Positions 34,930 through 43,653 of a DNA stretch of 64,000 nt are shown one piece after another. The position numbers and the translations under genes are program-made. Origin of the DNA: Akkermansia sp. (GTDB lineage: Bacteria; Verrucomicrobiota; Verrucomicrobiia; Verrucomicrobiales; Akkermansiaceae). Positions within the stretch are counted from its first letter, which is position 1; the number at the start of each line of letters is the position of its first letter. The notes below the pieces were generated by a model. The model did no database searches. It was given only the letters and a program-made list of their open reading frames with translations, and was not told where the DNA came from. The stretch covers positions 35,488 to 99,487 of the forward strand of contig JAFVIC010000106.1 of assembly GCA_017477935.1 (NCBI GenBank), given 5' to 3'.

Positions 34930-35858
34930 AACGTCTTTTCACCCTGATGGCAGCCCTGCCGGCCCTCTGTCCGGTCTTCGCCCAATGGCAGCAGGACATA
35001 CCGGAAGATGTACGCAGAAACTACCTGGAGAGCGACCGTGTGCTCAGTGAGGACGCCTGCGACTGGCGCAAACCGGTGGGCGATATCTTCAAACCCGCTG
35101 TCAGCCATTGCAGCAGCGCCCGCGAGGCCGTGCTCCACATCGCCGCCCACATGACTGAGCTGACAGGGACCTATTACTCCGCAGAGCGCCGCCGGCAGGA
35201 TATGAATGCCCTTGAAGCCCTGGCGGAGAAGAAGATTTCATGCACAGGGCAAACGATATTGATGGTGTGCGCCTACCGCTCGGTTGGCATACCCGCGCGC
35301 GCCGTCGGTATACCGACCTGGAACCACGTGCGCGGCAACCACACCTGGCCCGAGGTGTGGCTGGACGGCAAGTGGCAGATGATTGAGTTCAACGAAAAAG
35401 AGTTCAACACCGGCTGGGTCATGGAAAACATCGGTATGCTCGACCCTGAGCACCCGTGGCAGCGCATACTGGTGCAGCACCCGGAGGGCGGCTACATCTT
35501 CCCCGTGGGTAACATGAAGCAGCAACCGGTCAGGGCTATCGATGAAACCGAGCGCTACCGCGCCCTGGCCGCCGAATGGTACGCAGAAAACGGCTTGCCC
35601 GCCGACCGTCAGCGGCTCATGCTCGACCTCCACCCCCGCAGCGATGAAGCGCAACCGGTACAGCTTGTGGCGGCAGATGGCACCGTGCTCGAAACACAGC
35701 CCCTGCCCACCACGCGCGATGATATGCGCAAGTTTGCCACCTTCAGCCTGCCGCGTGAAGGCCGGTATTACCTTGTATTTCCGGGTAATCATTTCTTTCC
35801 TGTTCAGGCAAACTCAGCACCGGTGCAACTCCTTCGCCTGCAAAAGCAACAGCCTTGA
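34926..35858 (+). CDS. Secreted transglutaminase-like protein
   Basis: 310 residues from the ATG overlapping the miaB stop. The signal peptide MKRLFTLMAALPALCPVFA is followed by Gln20. The transglutaminase-like core has a catalytic-type Cys106 (ISCTGQTILMVCAYRSVGIPAR) and His139 (GNHTWPEVWLDGKW). The third member, normally Asp, is not clear; Glu154 is the closest candidate. The C-terminal about 100 residues look like a beta-sandwich. Bacterial members are usually peptidases or amidases, so a periplasmic peptide or cell-wall substrate is possible but unproven. The next gene starts with TTG in the stop (TTGA). Confidence 0.82.
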   Translation: MKRLFTLMAALPALCPVFAQWQQDIPEDVRRNYLESDRVLSEDACDWRKPVGDIFKPAVSHCSSAREAVLHIAAHMTELTGTYYSAERRRQDMNALEALAEKKISCTGQTILMVCAYRSVGIPARAVGIPTWNHVRGNHTWPEVWLDGKWQMIEFNEKEFNTGWVMENIGMLDPEHPWQRILVQHPEGGYIFPVGNMKQQPVRAIDETERYRALAAEWYAENGLPADRQRLMLDLHPRSDEAQPVQLVAADGTVLETQPLPTTRDDMRKFATFSLPREGRYYLVFPGNHFFPVQANSAPVQLLRLQKQQP

Positions 35859-36262
35859 AAAAGATACATCTCATTCTGCCTGTGCTGATAGTAGCGGCCT
35901 GCCCCGGTCTGCTGCTCCAGCTGCTGTCGGCAGGCTATGTGTGGGACTACACTCAACCCTACCGCGACCCGCTCTTCCGTGGGATAGACATTCGGTCATA
36001 TCATTTTGACTCGGGGGCCCCGCTGCAGGAATCGAATTGGGAAATCGAGGGGGTGCTTGCAGGCAGACTGTCACATGACTGGATTCCCTGCCGCGATGCC
36101 GAACTGACGGATTATCACCTCAACCATTTTCTGACCCGACACCCCGACTTCAAGCCATGGGAAGTTGAACTCTACTCTGCCGCCAATCCGGGTAAGAGGC
36201 ACTGCTATGCCCTGCTTCATTCACCCACCGGCACCATTCACATCACCATGGCCGGGCGGTAA
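35855..36262 (+). CDS. Small exported or membrane-anchored protein
   Basis: 135 residues with a TTG start fused to the upstream stop (TTGA), which makes translational coupling likely. The N-terminal hydrophobic stretch (IHLILPVLIVAACPGLLLQLLSAGYVW) acts as a signal or anchor. The rest is a small mixed alpha/beta domain with no motif I know. Third gene after miaB and the transglutaminase-like gene; probably works with the latter in the envelope. It converges on the short uvrA paralogue with 5 bp between stops. Confidence 0.65.
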   Translation: MKKIHLILPVLIVAACPGLLLQLLSAGYVWDYTQPYRDPLFRGIDIRSYHFDSGAPLQESNWEIEGVLAGRLSHDWIPCRDAELTDYHLNHFLTRHPDFKPWEVELYSAANPGKRHCYALLHSPTGTIHITMAGR

Positions 36263-36267
36263 GGGCG

Positions 36268-38694
36268 TTACCGTTGCCCGGCAAAGACAATTTCGCCGCC
36301 ATCGGCACCGGCTCCCGGGCCAAGCTCAACCAGGTAATCCGCACGGGAAAGAATGCCCTGGTGGTGCTCAATACACAGCACCGTATGACCGCCTGCTCGC
36401 AGGCGGTAGAGCGCTCGCAGCAGCATATCAACCTCGCGGAAATGCAGGCCGGTGGAGGGTTCATCGAGCACGAATAACAGGTGCTCCCCCTCGCGCCGCC
36501 CACGCTTGGGCGCAGCCTTGGCCAGATAGGTGGCAATTTTCACGCGCTGAGCCTCGCCGCCTGACAGCGTGGTAACGGAGCGATCAAGCGGCATATACCC
36601 CAGCCCGATGTCATGCAAGGCTTGCAGAATACCGGCTGCCGCGGGAATCGGGGCGAAAAAGTCCAGCGCCTCATCTACCGTCTGCGCCAGCGCCTGTGCA
36701 ATGGATTTGCCGCGCCAGGTGACTTCCAGCGTCTCGCGATTGTAGCGGGAGCCGTGGCAGGCATCACACGGGGTGTAAAGGTCAGCCAGGAAGTTCATAT
36801 CCACCTGCAGCTGCCCGGTACCGCCGCAGCGTTCACAGCGCCCGCCGCGGGTATTGAGCGAAAATCGTGCTGCCGAATACCCACGCTGGCGCGAGAGCGG
36901 CAGTGCTGCATAGAGCGGGCGCAGCACATCCAGCAACCCTGTTGCCGTGGCAGGGGTAGAGCGCGCCGTGGCACCCAGAGGGCTCTGATCGAGCAGAACC
37001 GCACGCGCTATGCTCTCCGCACCTTTGAGCCTGCCCTCCTTGAGCGCAGGCAGCAGGCATTCATGCACCAGCGTACTCTTGCCCGAACCGCCCGGCCCGC
37101 TCAGGCAGGTGAAAGCCCCCAGCGGCAGGCGTAGCGTGATATCTTTGAGATTGCGCGCTTTGGCATGGCGCAGCTCGCACCACTTGCAGGATTTCAGCTC
37201 GATGGGGTCAGACTCGGCAAACTGTTGTTGCCCCGAAAGCCAGGCGGCTGTGGGAGAGCTTGCCATGCGCAGAAAATCCGCATACGTGCCCTCAGCCAAC
37301 ACCAAGCCGCCATCCGGCCCGCTGCCCGGGCCCATCTCCACCAGCCAGTCGGCGGCGGCCAGCAGCTGCGGGTCATGCTCCACGACCAGAATCGTGTTTC
37401 CCTTGTCGCGCAGGCGGCGTAGAGCGGTGATAAGCCGCTCCGTCTCGGTGGGGTGCAGGCCGATGGTCGGTTCATCCAGTATATAGAGCACTCCGGAAAG
37501 CCCGCCGCCTATCTGCCCGGCCAGGCGGGCGCGCTGCAACTCACCCCCTGATAAGGTAGAAGCCGAGCGTGAGAGCGACAAGTAGCCCAGTCCGAGCTCA
37601 ACCAGGCACTCCAGGCGGCGGCTGAGCTCCTGCACGGCGGTCTGCAACGCGGCACGGTACACAGGCGGAATGTTCAACTGCCCCAGCAGCTCAAGGTTTT
37701 GCTGCACGGAGAGGTTGCAGAAATCGCCGAGATTGATTTCCCGTGAGCCGAAGCTCAGGGTAACAGCCAGGGCAATGGGGTTCAGGCGCATACCCTTGCA
37801 GGCGGGGCACGTTACGGTCTCGCCCTTGCTGTTTTCCTTCACCCCGGTGCCCTCGCACTCAGCACAGGCACCCTGTGGGGAGTAGTGGGAAAAGAGCCGC
37901 GGGGTGAGGTCCGGCAAGGTAAAACCGGTTTCGGCATTACGGTAACGGGTGTGGTAACACTGCACGCGTGGTTCCTCCCCACGGGGCTGCACGAGGGCGC
38001 GCAGTTCATCCTGCCACAGCCGCAGAGCCGCCTGCACGGAATCCGCTATACGGGCTTCGCCCCCGGCACGCACTACAATTCGGTCAACTACCAGCTCGCA
38101 AACATCGCCGGGTGTGGGCGGGGCAGACTCAAGCTCCTCCAGCTCGCGAATTTCGCCGGCCACACGCACACGCAGGTAACCGAGCTTGCGCAGTTGCAGT
38201 ATATCGCTCTCAGGCTCCGCCCCGAACGCCGGGGGCAACGGGGCCAGCAGGGTCAGGCGCGTGTTCTCGGGCAGCGCACAGAGAGCAGCCGTAATTTCAT
38301 CCGGGCTCAGGCGACTCAGGCGGCGACCGGTGGCCGGGTCATGCGGAATCCCGATAGCGGCATAGATGATTCTCAGGTAATCCAGCGCTTCCGTTATCGA
38401 GCCCAGCACGGCACGGCGGTGCCCCTGGGGAATATGCTGTTCCAGGCAAAGAGCGGGTGGCAGACCATCGATGGCATCCACCCGGGGTTTTTCCGGGCGG
38501 GCAAGCAGGCGGCGCGCACCGGCTGACAGGCAGTCAAGAAATCGGCGGCGTGATTCGGCAAAAAGGGTATCGTAAGCCAGCGTGCTTTTACCGGAGCCGC
38601 TGGGTCCCATGAGGGCAATAATCTTGCCGGCCGGCAGGCGCAGGTCAATATGGCGCAGGGTATTCTGTGCAGCACCTGTAATCTGAATATCCAT
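36268..38694 (-). CDS. Short UvrA paralogue (two ABC modules)
   Basis: 808 residues, against about 940 for a normal UvrA. Walker A sites begin at residues 30 (GPSGSGKST) and about 530 (GPGGSGKST); signatures LSGGELQRARLAG and LSGGEAQRVKIAT; Walker B YILDEPTIGLHP and FVLDEPSTGLHF. The C-terminal zinc module is intact (CERC, CDAC). The N-terminal one keeps only CAEC plus an added CPAC. A segment like the UvrB-contacting domain (LSPDEITAALCALPENTRL) is present but divergent. Related UvrA2/DrrC-type proteins act in drug or damage tolerance; which applies here is unknown. Last gene of a minus operon behind two bactofilin-type genes (26 bp gap), an unusual context. Confidence 0.88.
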   Translation of the reverse strand: MDIQITGAAQNTLRHIDLRLPAGKIIALMGPSGSGKSTLAYDTLFAESRRRFLDCLSAGARRLLARPEKPRVDAIDGLPPALCLEQHIPQGHRRAVLGSITEALDYLRIIYAAIGIPHDPATGRRLSRLSPDEITAALCALPENTRLTLLAPLPPAFGAEPESDILQLRKLGYLRVRVAGEIRELEELESAPPTPGDVCELVVDRIVVRAGGEARIADSVQAALRLWQDELRALVQPRGEEPRVQCYHTRYRNAETGFTLPDLTPRLFSHYSPQGACAECEGTGVKENSKGETVTCPACKGMRLNPIALAVTLSFGSREINLGDFCNLSVQQNLELLGQLNIPPVYRAALQTAVQELSRRLECLVELGLGYLSLSRSASTLSGGELQRARLAGQIGGGLSGVLYILDEPTIGLHPTETERLITALRRLRDKGNTILVVEHDPQLLAAADWLVEMGPGSGPDGGLVLAEGTYADFLRMASSPTAAWLSGQQQFAESDPIELKSCKWCELRHAKARNLKDITLRLPLGAFTCLSGPGGSGKSTLVHECLLPALKEGRLKGAESIARAVLLDQSPLGATARSTPATATGLLDVLRPLYAALPLSRQRGYSAARFSLNTRGGRCERCGGTGQLQVDMNFLADLYTPCDACHGSRYNRETLEVTWRGKSIAQALAQTVDEALDFFAPIPAAAGILQALHDIGLGYMPLDRSVTTLSGGEAQRVKIATYLAKAAPKRGRREGEHLLFVLDEPSTGLHFREVDMLLRALYRLRAGGHTVLCIEHHQGILSRADYLVELGPGAGADGGEIVFAGQR

Positions 38695-38720
38695 GGCAGC
38701 GGCTGCGTTTTCTCACACAA

Positions 38721-39371
38721 TCACACGGGTTGTTCCCGGTGCCATTCCCCGCGGTGAGTCGCGCCCTGCTCTACCTCAAGCGAGGGCGTAAAACAATTGG
38801 CATACAACTCACCACCTCGGCGCACAACCACCCGCCGGCGCGCAACAATGCGACCGCTCAAGCGACCGCTCACCACCAGTTCATCAACTGTTGCACCCTG
38901 TGTCAGAATAACATCTGCCCCTCGCTCTACCTCCAGGCGACCGGCCTGCACAGGGCCTTCGATACGATTATTGCAGCTGATTTTCAATAAATCACTGCAA
39001 CGGAATGTACCCGACCCGCGGCCATGCAGGTAACAATTACCGCAGGTGATGGAAAGCTGCGAGAGCACGGCGTCCGCCAGCACGGTTACATTGCCCAGCG
39101 TGCGTACCGTCAAGCGCTGGGCTCCGGGTTTCAGGTCGACATCCGTCATCTTCAGGTGGGCCCGGCAGTGGGTGCAGATAGCTGACAGTGCGGCTGCGGG
39201 CACTTGCGTGCGGCGCCCGCATTCATAGCACACAACTTCGCGCTGCGGTACTTCGGGGGGCTCGCTGCGCACAGAAAATGAGGTGAGCGCAACACGGCGG
39301 TTGCGCTCACTCTCAGGTAACAACCCGGAAGCGACGGGCACGACTATCGGCTCTGTGCTGTACCGGGGCAT
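38721..39371 (-). CDS. Zinc-ribbon bactofilin-like polymer-forming protein
   Basis: 216 residues. A zinc ribbon (Cys48-x2-Cys51, Cys66-x2-Cys69) is followed by a right-handed beta-helix of the bactofilin/DUF583 type, visible as short repeats such as VDELVVSGRLSGRIVARRRVVVRRGGELYANC. Bactofilins form filaments without nucleotide; the zinc ribbon may be a targeting or docking module. It lies 21 bp after the bactofilin gene and 26 bp before the short uvrA paralogue. Confidence 0.82.
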   Translation of the reverse strand: MPRYSTEPIVVPVASGLLPESERNRRVALTSFSVRSEPPEVPQREVVCYECGRRTQVPAAALSAICTHCRAHLKMTDVDLKPGAQRLTVRTLGNVTVLADAVLSQLSITCGNCYLHGRGSGTFRCSDLLKISCNNRIEGPVQAGRLEVERGADVILTQGATVDELVVSGRLSGRIVARRRVVVRRGGELYANCFTPSLEVEQGATHRGEWHREQPV

Positions 39372-39392
39372 GTAAGGTTACGACCGTTCGGC

Positions 39393-40022
39393 TCAGCCGA
39401 GCAGGTTGTTGTTGGCAGCTGCCTTGGTGGTCTTGGTCTTCTTGGCAGGAGCCTCAGCCGGCATGGCAGAAGCCGTTGCCACGCCCACCATGCAGTGACC
39501 GATGAACACGGCACCTTCCTGGATGGAAATCTTGGAGGCCGTCACATCACCCACCAGCTCGGCGGTGGAGCTCAGTTCCACGCGGTCAGTTACCACCACA
39601 TCGCCGGACACGCGGCCGTGGATGATAGCGCTGCGGGTACGCACGGCAACCTTGGTCTGAGCACCGGCCTGAATCGTGGCATTGGCGCCCACGGTCAGCT
39701 CGCCGTCGGAAGTAATCTCGCCCTCAACCGTGCCGTCAACCAGCAGGTCATCGGTAAAGCGCAGGATACCCACCACCGACACATCGGAATTGAGCACGTT
39801 GCGAGTGGCCACACCCATGGGAACATCGCCTGCGGCGGGTTCAAACGGGGAGGGCTCAGCCGGGAACGCAGTACCGAAAGAACCGGGCTGCGGAGCCGGC
39901 TCGGGGGTGTTCAAGGGCTTCCAATCGCTCAGATCGGAAGTGTCGCGGAAGGAAGAAACGGGAGCTGCTGCACTCGAGGGAGCCTCATTCTTCTTGCGGG
40001 AATCGGGAAACTTAAACGCCAT
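39393..40022 (-). CDS. Bactofilin
   Basis: 209 residues. A disordered Pro/Ala/Ser-rich N-terminal tail (1-75) leads into the bactofilin core (about 80-175) with its short beta-helix repeats (LLVDGTVEGEITSDGELTV, IHGRVSGDVVVTDRVELS), then a Lys/Ala/Asn tail. Bactofilins polymerise into cytoskeletal scaffolds, often at the membrane, that localise cell-wall enzymes. First gene of a three-gene minus operon. Confidence 0.92.
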   Translation of the reverse strand: MAFKFPDSRKKNEAPSSAAAPVSSFRDTSDLSDWKPLNTPEPAPQPGSFGTAFPAEPSPFEPAAGDVPMGVATRNVLNSDVSVVGILRFTDDLLVDGTVEGEITSDGELTVGANATIQAGAQTKVAVRTRSAIIHGRVSGDVVVTDRVELSSTAELVGDVTASKISIQEGAVFIGHCMVGVATASAMPAEAPAKKTKTTKAAANNNLLG

Positions 40023-40163
40023 AATTGTATTGAGATGAAGTATTTATAAAAAGGTTAAACTTTAGTGAGCGGTTTGCGGCACTATGTTACCCTGAGCGGC
40101 TCGATTTGTCCACCCGAATTTACGTCAGAAGTACATTTTTTTACAGCCCCCCAAAAAAGAATC

Positions 40164-40192
40164 TTGCCAACAGGCTGATTTTAAGGTAGATT
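40164..40192 (+). promoter_or_regulatory. Promoter of fucO
   Basis: TTGCCA, 17 bp, TAGATT. The -10 box touches the first ATG (40193) and ends 6 bp before the second (40199), so transcription should start at the second ATG. Confidence 0.65.
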
Positions 40193-40198
40193 ATGGTC

Positions 40199-41359
40199 AT
40201 GTCCGCAAAACGCTTTATTCTGAATGAAACAAGTTACCACGGTCATGGTGCTATCGAAGCCATCGTGACGGAGGTAAAAAACCGTGGTTTCGCCAAAGCT
40301 CTGGTTGTGACCGACGCTGATTTGGTACGCTTTGGCGTAGTGGCCAAAGTGACCGACCTGCTCGATGCCGCCGGTTGCGCCTACGAGATTTACGACAAGG
40401 TGAAAGCCAACCCGAGCGTGGCTGTTGTCGATGGCGGTGTGGCTGCCTTCAAGGCTGCCGGTGCCGACTACATGATTGCTATCGGTGGTGGTTCCCCGCA
40501 GGATACCGCCAAGGCCATCGGCATCATCATCAACAACCCCGAGTTCTCCGATGTGGTGTCTCTGGAGGGTCTGGCTCCCACCAAGAACAAGTGCGTGCCC
40601 GTCATCGCTGTGGCTACCACCGCCGGTACCGCTGCCGAGACCACCATCAACTACGTTATCACCGACGAGGCTAACCGCCGCAAGTTCGTGTGCGTTGACC
40701 CGCACGACATCCCCGTGGTAGCCGTTGTCGACCCCGACATGATGTCCTCCATGCCCGCTGGGCTTACCGCCGCTACCGGTATGGACGCCCTCACCCACGC
40801 CATCGAGGGTTACACCACCCTGGCAGCCTGGGAGCTGGCAGATACCCTCAACATCAAGGCTGTGGAGCTCATCGCCAAGAATCTTCGCAAGGCCGTGGTG
40901 AACGACCCCGATGGCCGCGAAGGCATGGCCCTGGGTCAGTACATGACCGGTATGGCATTCTCGAACGTAGGTCTGGGTGTGGTACACGGCATGGCTCACC
41001 CCCTGAGCGCTTTCTACAACACCCCCCACGGTGTGGCCAACGCTGTGCTTCTGCCCTATGTGATGGAGTACAATGCTCCCTACACCGGCGAGAAGTTCCG
41101 CGAAATCGCCCGCGCCATGGGTGTGCAGGGTGTAGACGCCATGAGCCAGGAGGAGTACCGCAAGGCCGCTATCGATGCCGTCAAGCAGCTCTCCCTCGAC
41201 GTGAAGATTCCCCAGACTCTCGCTGAAATCGGCGTGAAGGAGGAAGACCTGGAGGCTCTGACCGATGCCGCCATGGCTGACGTCTGCACCGGTGGCAACC
41301 CCCGCCCCTGCACTTGGGAGGAGGTGCTGCAGGTCTACAAGACTGCCTACAACGGTTAA
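40199..41359 (+). CDS. fucO: Lactaldehyde reductase (iron-dependent alcohol dehydrogenase)
   Basis: 386 residues, close along its whole length to E. coli FucO. NAD-binding GGGSPQD at 96-102; the iron ligands fall at the same positions as in E. coli (Asp196, His200, His263, His277). FucO reduces L-lactaldehyde from fucose or rhamnose breakdown to 1,2-propanediol with NADH in anaerobic growth. This fits a host-glycan degrader, though no other fucose genes are in the window. I chose the ATG at 40199 over 40193 because the -10 box abuts the first. Monocistronic, with its own terminator. Confidence 0.93.
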   Translation: MSAKRFILNETSYHGHGAIEAIVTEVKNRGFAKALVVTDADLVRFGVVAKVTDLLDAAGCAYEIYDKVKANPSVAVVDGGVAAFKAAGADYMIAIGGGSPQDTAKAIGIIINNPEFSDVVSLEGLAPTKNKCVPVIAVATTAGTAAETTINYVITDEANRRKFVCVDPHDIPVVAVVDPDMMSSMPAGLTAATGMDALTHAIEGYTTLAAWELADTLNIKAVELIAKNLRKAVVNDPDGREGMALGQYMTGMAFSNVGLGVVHGMAHPLSAFYNTPHGVANAVLLPYVMEYNAPYTGEKFREIARAMGVQGVDAMSQEEYRKAAIDAVKQLSLDVKIPQTLAEIGVKEEDLEALTDAAMADVCTGGNPRPCTWEEVLQVYKTAYNG

Positions 41360-41382
41360 TTTCACACAACCATTCACTCACC

Positions 41383-41418
41383 GAACCGCTGCGCTTCACC
41401 GTGCAGCGGTTCTTTTTT
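41383..41418 (+). terminator. Terminator of fucO
   Basis: Stem GAACCGCTGC / GCAGCGGTTC with a 10-nt loop and six T. Confidence 0.9.
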
Positions 41419-41423
41419 ACACA

Positions 41424-41457
41424 ACATGCGACCTCAGACGAAGCTGAAGTCGCATGT
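41424..41457 (-). terminator. Hairpin after glgB
   Basis: A 14-bp stem (ACATGCGAC on each side, 6-nt loop) that is fully paired, with one U-G wobble, only when read on the minus strand. It lies 47 bp past the glgB stop and has no T-run, so it may be a terminator of weak type or an mRNA 3'-end stabiliser. Confidence 0.45.
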
Positions 41458-41503
41458 GCGTTGAATCTGTCAGCGCGCGTACCCGATGGGGGGCAGCAAA
41501 ATA

Positions 41504-43525
41504 TCACAGGCTCATGCCGCTGCGGTAGGCGCGGGCCAACACCGTGACGGTACGGGGCAGCAGATAGAGGGAAAGATTCTGCGTGCGGTCGGTGAAGTGA
41601 TTGACGCTGTGGTCCTGACGGTCAAGCCCACCGAAGGCGGAGGAGTCGGAATCAAGCACTACCTTCCATTCTCCGTGAGCAGGTGCGGGTAACTTGTAGT
41701 CAGGTATGGCGCGCGTGCCGCTCCAGTTGAACACGAAGACAAGCCCGGCACGCTCAAAGGACATCACCTGGTTCTTTTCATCCATATTCAGCGGGCGGGC
41801 GGGCGGCGCCGACAGCAAATCGGTGCGCTTCGCCAGCTCGACCATGGCGCGGTCAAAGGCATTCAGGTGTCTGTAGCGCAGCAAATCATTGTCTACCAGC
41901 GACCACTGACGGCGGCAGTACTTGTAGGAATTGCCGTTACCCTCGCGCGGGAAATCAATCCACTCCGGGTGGCCGAATTCATTGCCCATGAAGTTGAGCC
42001 AGCCTTCACCGCCGGCGGCCAGCGTGGCCAGGCGAATCATCTTGTGCAGGGCGATACCGCGGTCGATGATGATACTGGGTAACTCGCAGCTCATGTGGGT
42101 GTACATCTCGGCATCCATCAGGCGGAAGGCTATCGTCTTGTCGCCCACGAGCGCCTGGTCATGGCTCTCGGCATAGGCGATATTCGGTTCACCATAGCGG
42201 CGATTGATGAGCGTGTACCAGATATCGCCCACGCTCCATTCCTCATCTTTCTTCTCCTTGAGCAGCTTAATCCAGTAATCCGGCAGCCCCATGGCCAGGC
42301 GATGGGTGAAGCCGAAACCGCCCTCATCGACCGGGCGGCACAAGCCGGGCATGCCCGACATATCCTCCGCGATGGCAAATGCCCCGGGGCGCACCTGCTG
42401 CACCACAGTGGCTGCAAGTTGCAGGTAAACCACAGCATCGATATTCACCTGCGTGTTGAAATAGCAGCCCAGGTCCGTGAAAGGTTCATGCCCGTGGTGC
42501 AGGTAGAGCATGCTGGTCACGCCGTCAAATCGGAACCCATCGAAATGATACTCCTGCAACCACCAGCGCAGGTTACTGAGCAGGAACTCGATAACCTCCG
42601 TACGCCCGTAATCGAACAGGCAACTGTCCCAGTCGGGGTGGAAGGCATCCCGCTTGCCGGCATTGAAGTACTGGCCGCCTGAGCCGTCAAAGTTGTTCAG
42701 CCCCTCGGCCACATTCTTCACGGCGTGCGAGTGCACTACATCGAGCAGCACGGCAATCCCCAGCCCGTGCGCCGTGTCGATGAGATATTTCAAATCCTCA
42801 GGCGTGCCGAAGCGGCTGCAGGGCGCAAAGAACGACGACACATGGTAGCCGAATGAGCCGTAGTAGGGGTGCTCCTGTATGGCCATGAGCTGCACCACAT
42901 TGTACCCCAGTGCTGCCACGCGCGGCAACACCTCGTCCGCGAACTCCCGGTAGCTGTGCACGCGTTCCTCTTCACCGGCCATGCCGACGTGTGCCTCGTA
43001 AATGAAGGGCACCTTAACATTGGCCGGGTTCCAGCGGGTATTCTTCCATTGGTACCCCTGCTCCGGCGCCCAGATGACGCCGCTGTAGTCATAGGTGGCG
43101 GAATCCTGCTGCGTGTAGCGAATCCAGGCGGGTATACGGTCGCGACCGATGTTGTCCGCCCCCACCACATGCACCTTCACGCGCTGCCCGTGCTGCAAGG
43201 CAGCGGCAGGCAGGCGCAGTTCCCACACCCCCTCGCCGGCGGGCTGCATGGGGTGGGACTCACGATTCCACTCATTAAAATCGCCGATGAGATAGAGCGC
43301 CCGCGCACCGGGTGCCCACTCACGGTACACCCATTCGCCGCTCTGCGGGTCATGGTTAAACCCCAGCCGGGTGAAGCCGTTGGCACACTCCAGCAGCGAG
43401 CCATAGCGCCTGCACAGGCTCTGCACTCGGCCGTCGTAAAGCCTCATGCGGCCTTTGATTTCGCGCTCATAGGGTGCCAGCCAGCCATCTGCCAGCACCA
43501 ACCCGGGTATAGGTGGTCTTCTCAT
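41504..43525 (-). CDS. glgB: 1,4-alpha-glucan branching enzyme, eukaryote type
   Basis: 673 residues from the ATG at 43525; a GTG two codons earlier lies almost on the -10 box and is unlikely. Order: CBM48 (about 60-150), GH13 barrel with the nucleophile in GFRFDGVTSM, acid/base in AIAEDMSGMP and YAESHDQALVG, then a C-terminal beta domain. The sequence follows the GH13_8 (plant/animal-like) branch rather than E. coli GlgB, as in several Verrucomicrobiota and Bacteroidota. It makes alpha-1,6 branches in glycogen. No other glycogen genes are adjacent. Confidence 0.92.
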   Translation of the reverse strand: MRRPPIPGLVLADGWLAPYEREIKGRMRLYDGRVQSLCRRYGSLLECANGFTRLGFNHDPQSGEWVYREWAPGARALYLIGDFNEWNRESHPMQPAGEGVWELRLPAAALQHGQRVKVHVVGADNIGRDRIPAWIRYTQQDSATYDYSGVIWAPEQGYQWKNTRWNPANVKVPFIYEAHVGMAGEEERVHSYREFADEVLPRVAALGYNVVQLMAIQEHPYYGSFGYHVSSFFAPCSRFGTPEDLKYLIDTAHGLGIAVLLDVVHSHAVKNVAEGLNNFDGSGGQYFNAGKRDAFHPDWDSCLFDYGRTEVIEFLLSNLRWWLQEYHFDGFRFDGVTSMLYLHHGHEPFTDLGCYFNTQVNIDAVVYLQLAATVVQQVRPGAFAIAEDMSGMPGLCRPVDEGGFGFTHRLAMGLPDYWIKLLKEKKDEEWSVGDIWYTLINRRYGEPNIAYAESHDQALVGDKTIAFRLMDAEMYTHMSCELPSIIIDRGIALHKMIRLATLAAGGEGWLNFMGNEFGHPEWIDFPREGNGNSYKYCRRQWSLVDNDLLRYRHLNAFDRAMVELAKRTDLLSAPPARPLNMDEKNQVMSFERAGLVFVFNWSGTRAIPDYKLPAPAHGEWKVVLDSDSSAFGGLDRQDHSVNHFTDRTQNLSLYLLPRTVTVLARAYRSGMSL

Positions 43526-43533
43526 CGCCACTC

Positions 43534-43562
43534 ATTCTACTACCTTTCGCCGTCGCATGCAA
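43534..43562 (-). promoter_or_regulatory. Promoter of glgB
   Basis: Minus strand TTGCAT, 17 bp, TAGAAT, then 8 bp to the ATG at 43525. Confidence 0.65.
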
Positions 43563-43615
43563 GAATTAACTCCCGATTTTTTACGGTGGTGTATGCGTCA
43601 GCCGGGTGTTCAGGC

Positions 43616-43643
43616 TTGTGCCTTCCGTTATTTGTGGTACAAT
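43616..43643 (+). promoter_or_regulatory. Promoter of the BASS-type transporter gene
   Basis: TTGTGC, 16 bp, TACAAT, then 10 bp to the ATG at 43654. Confidence 0.6.
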
Positions 43644-43653
43644 ACGGGCCGAG

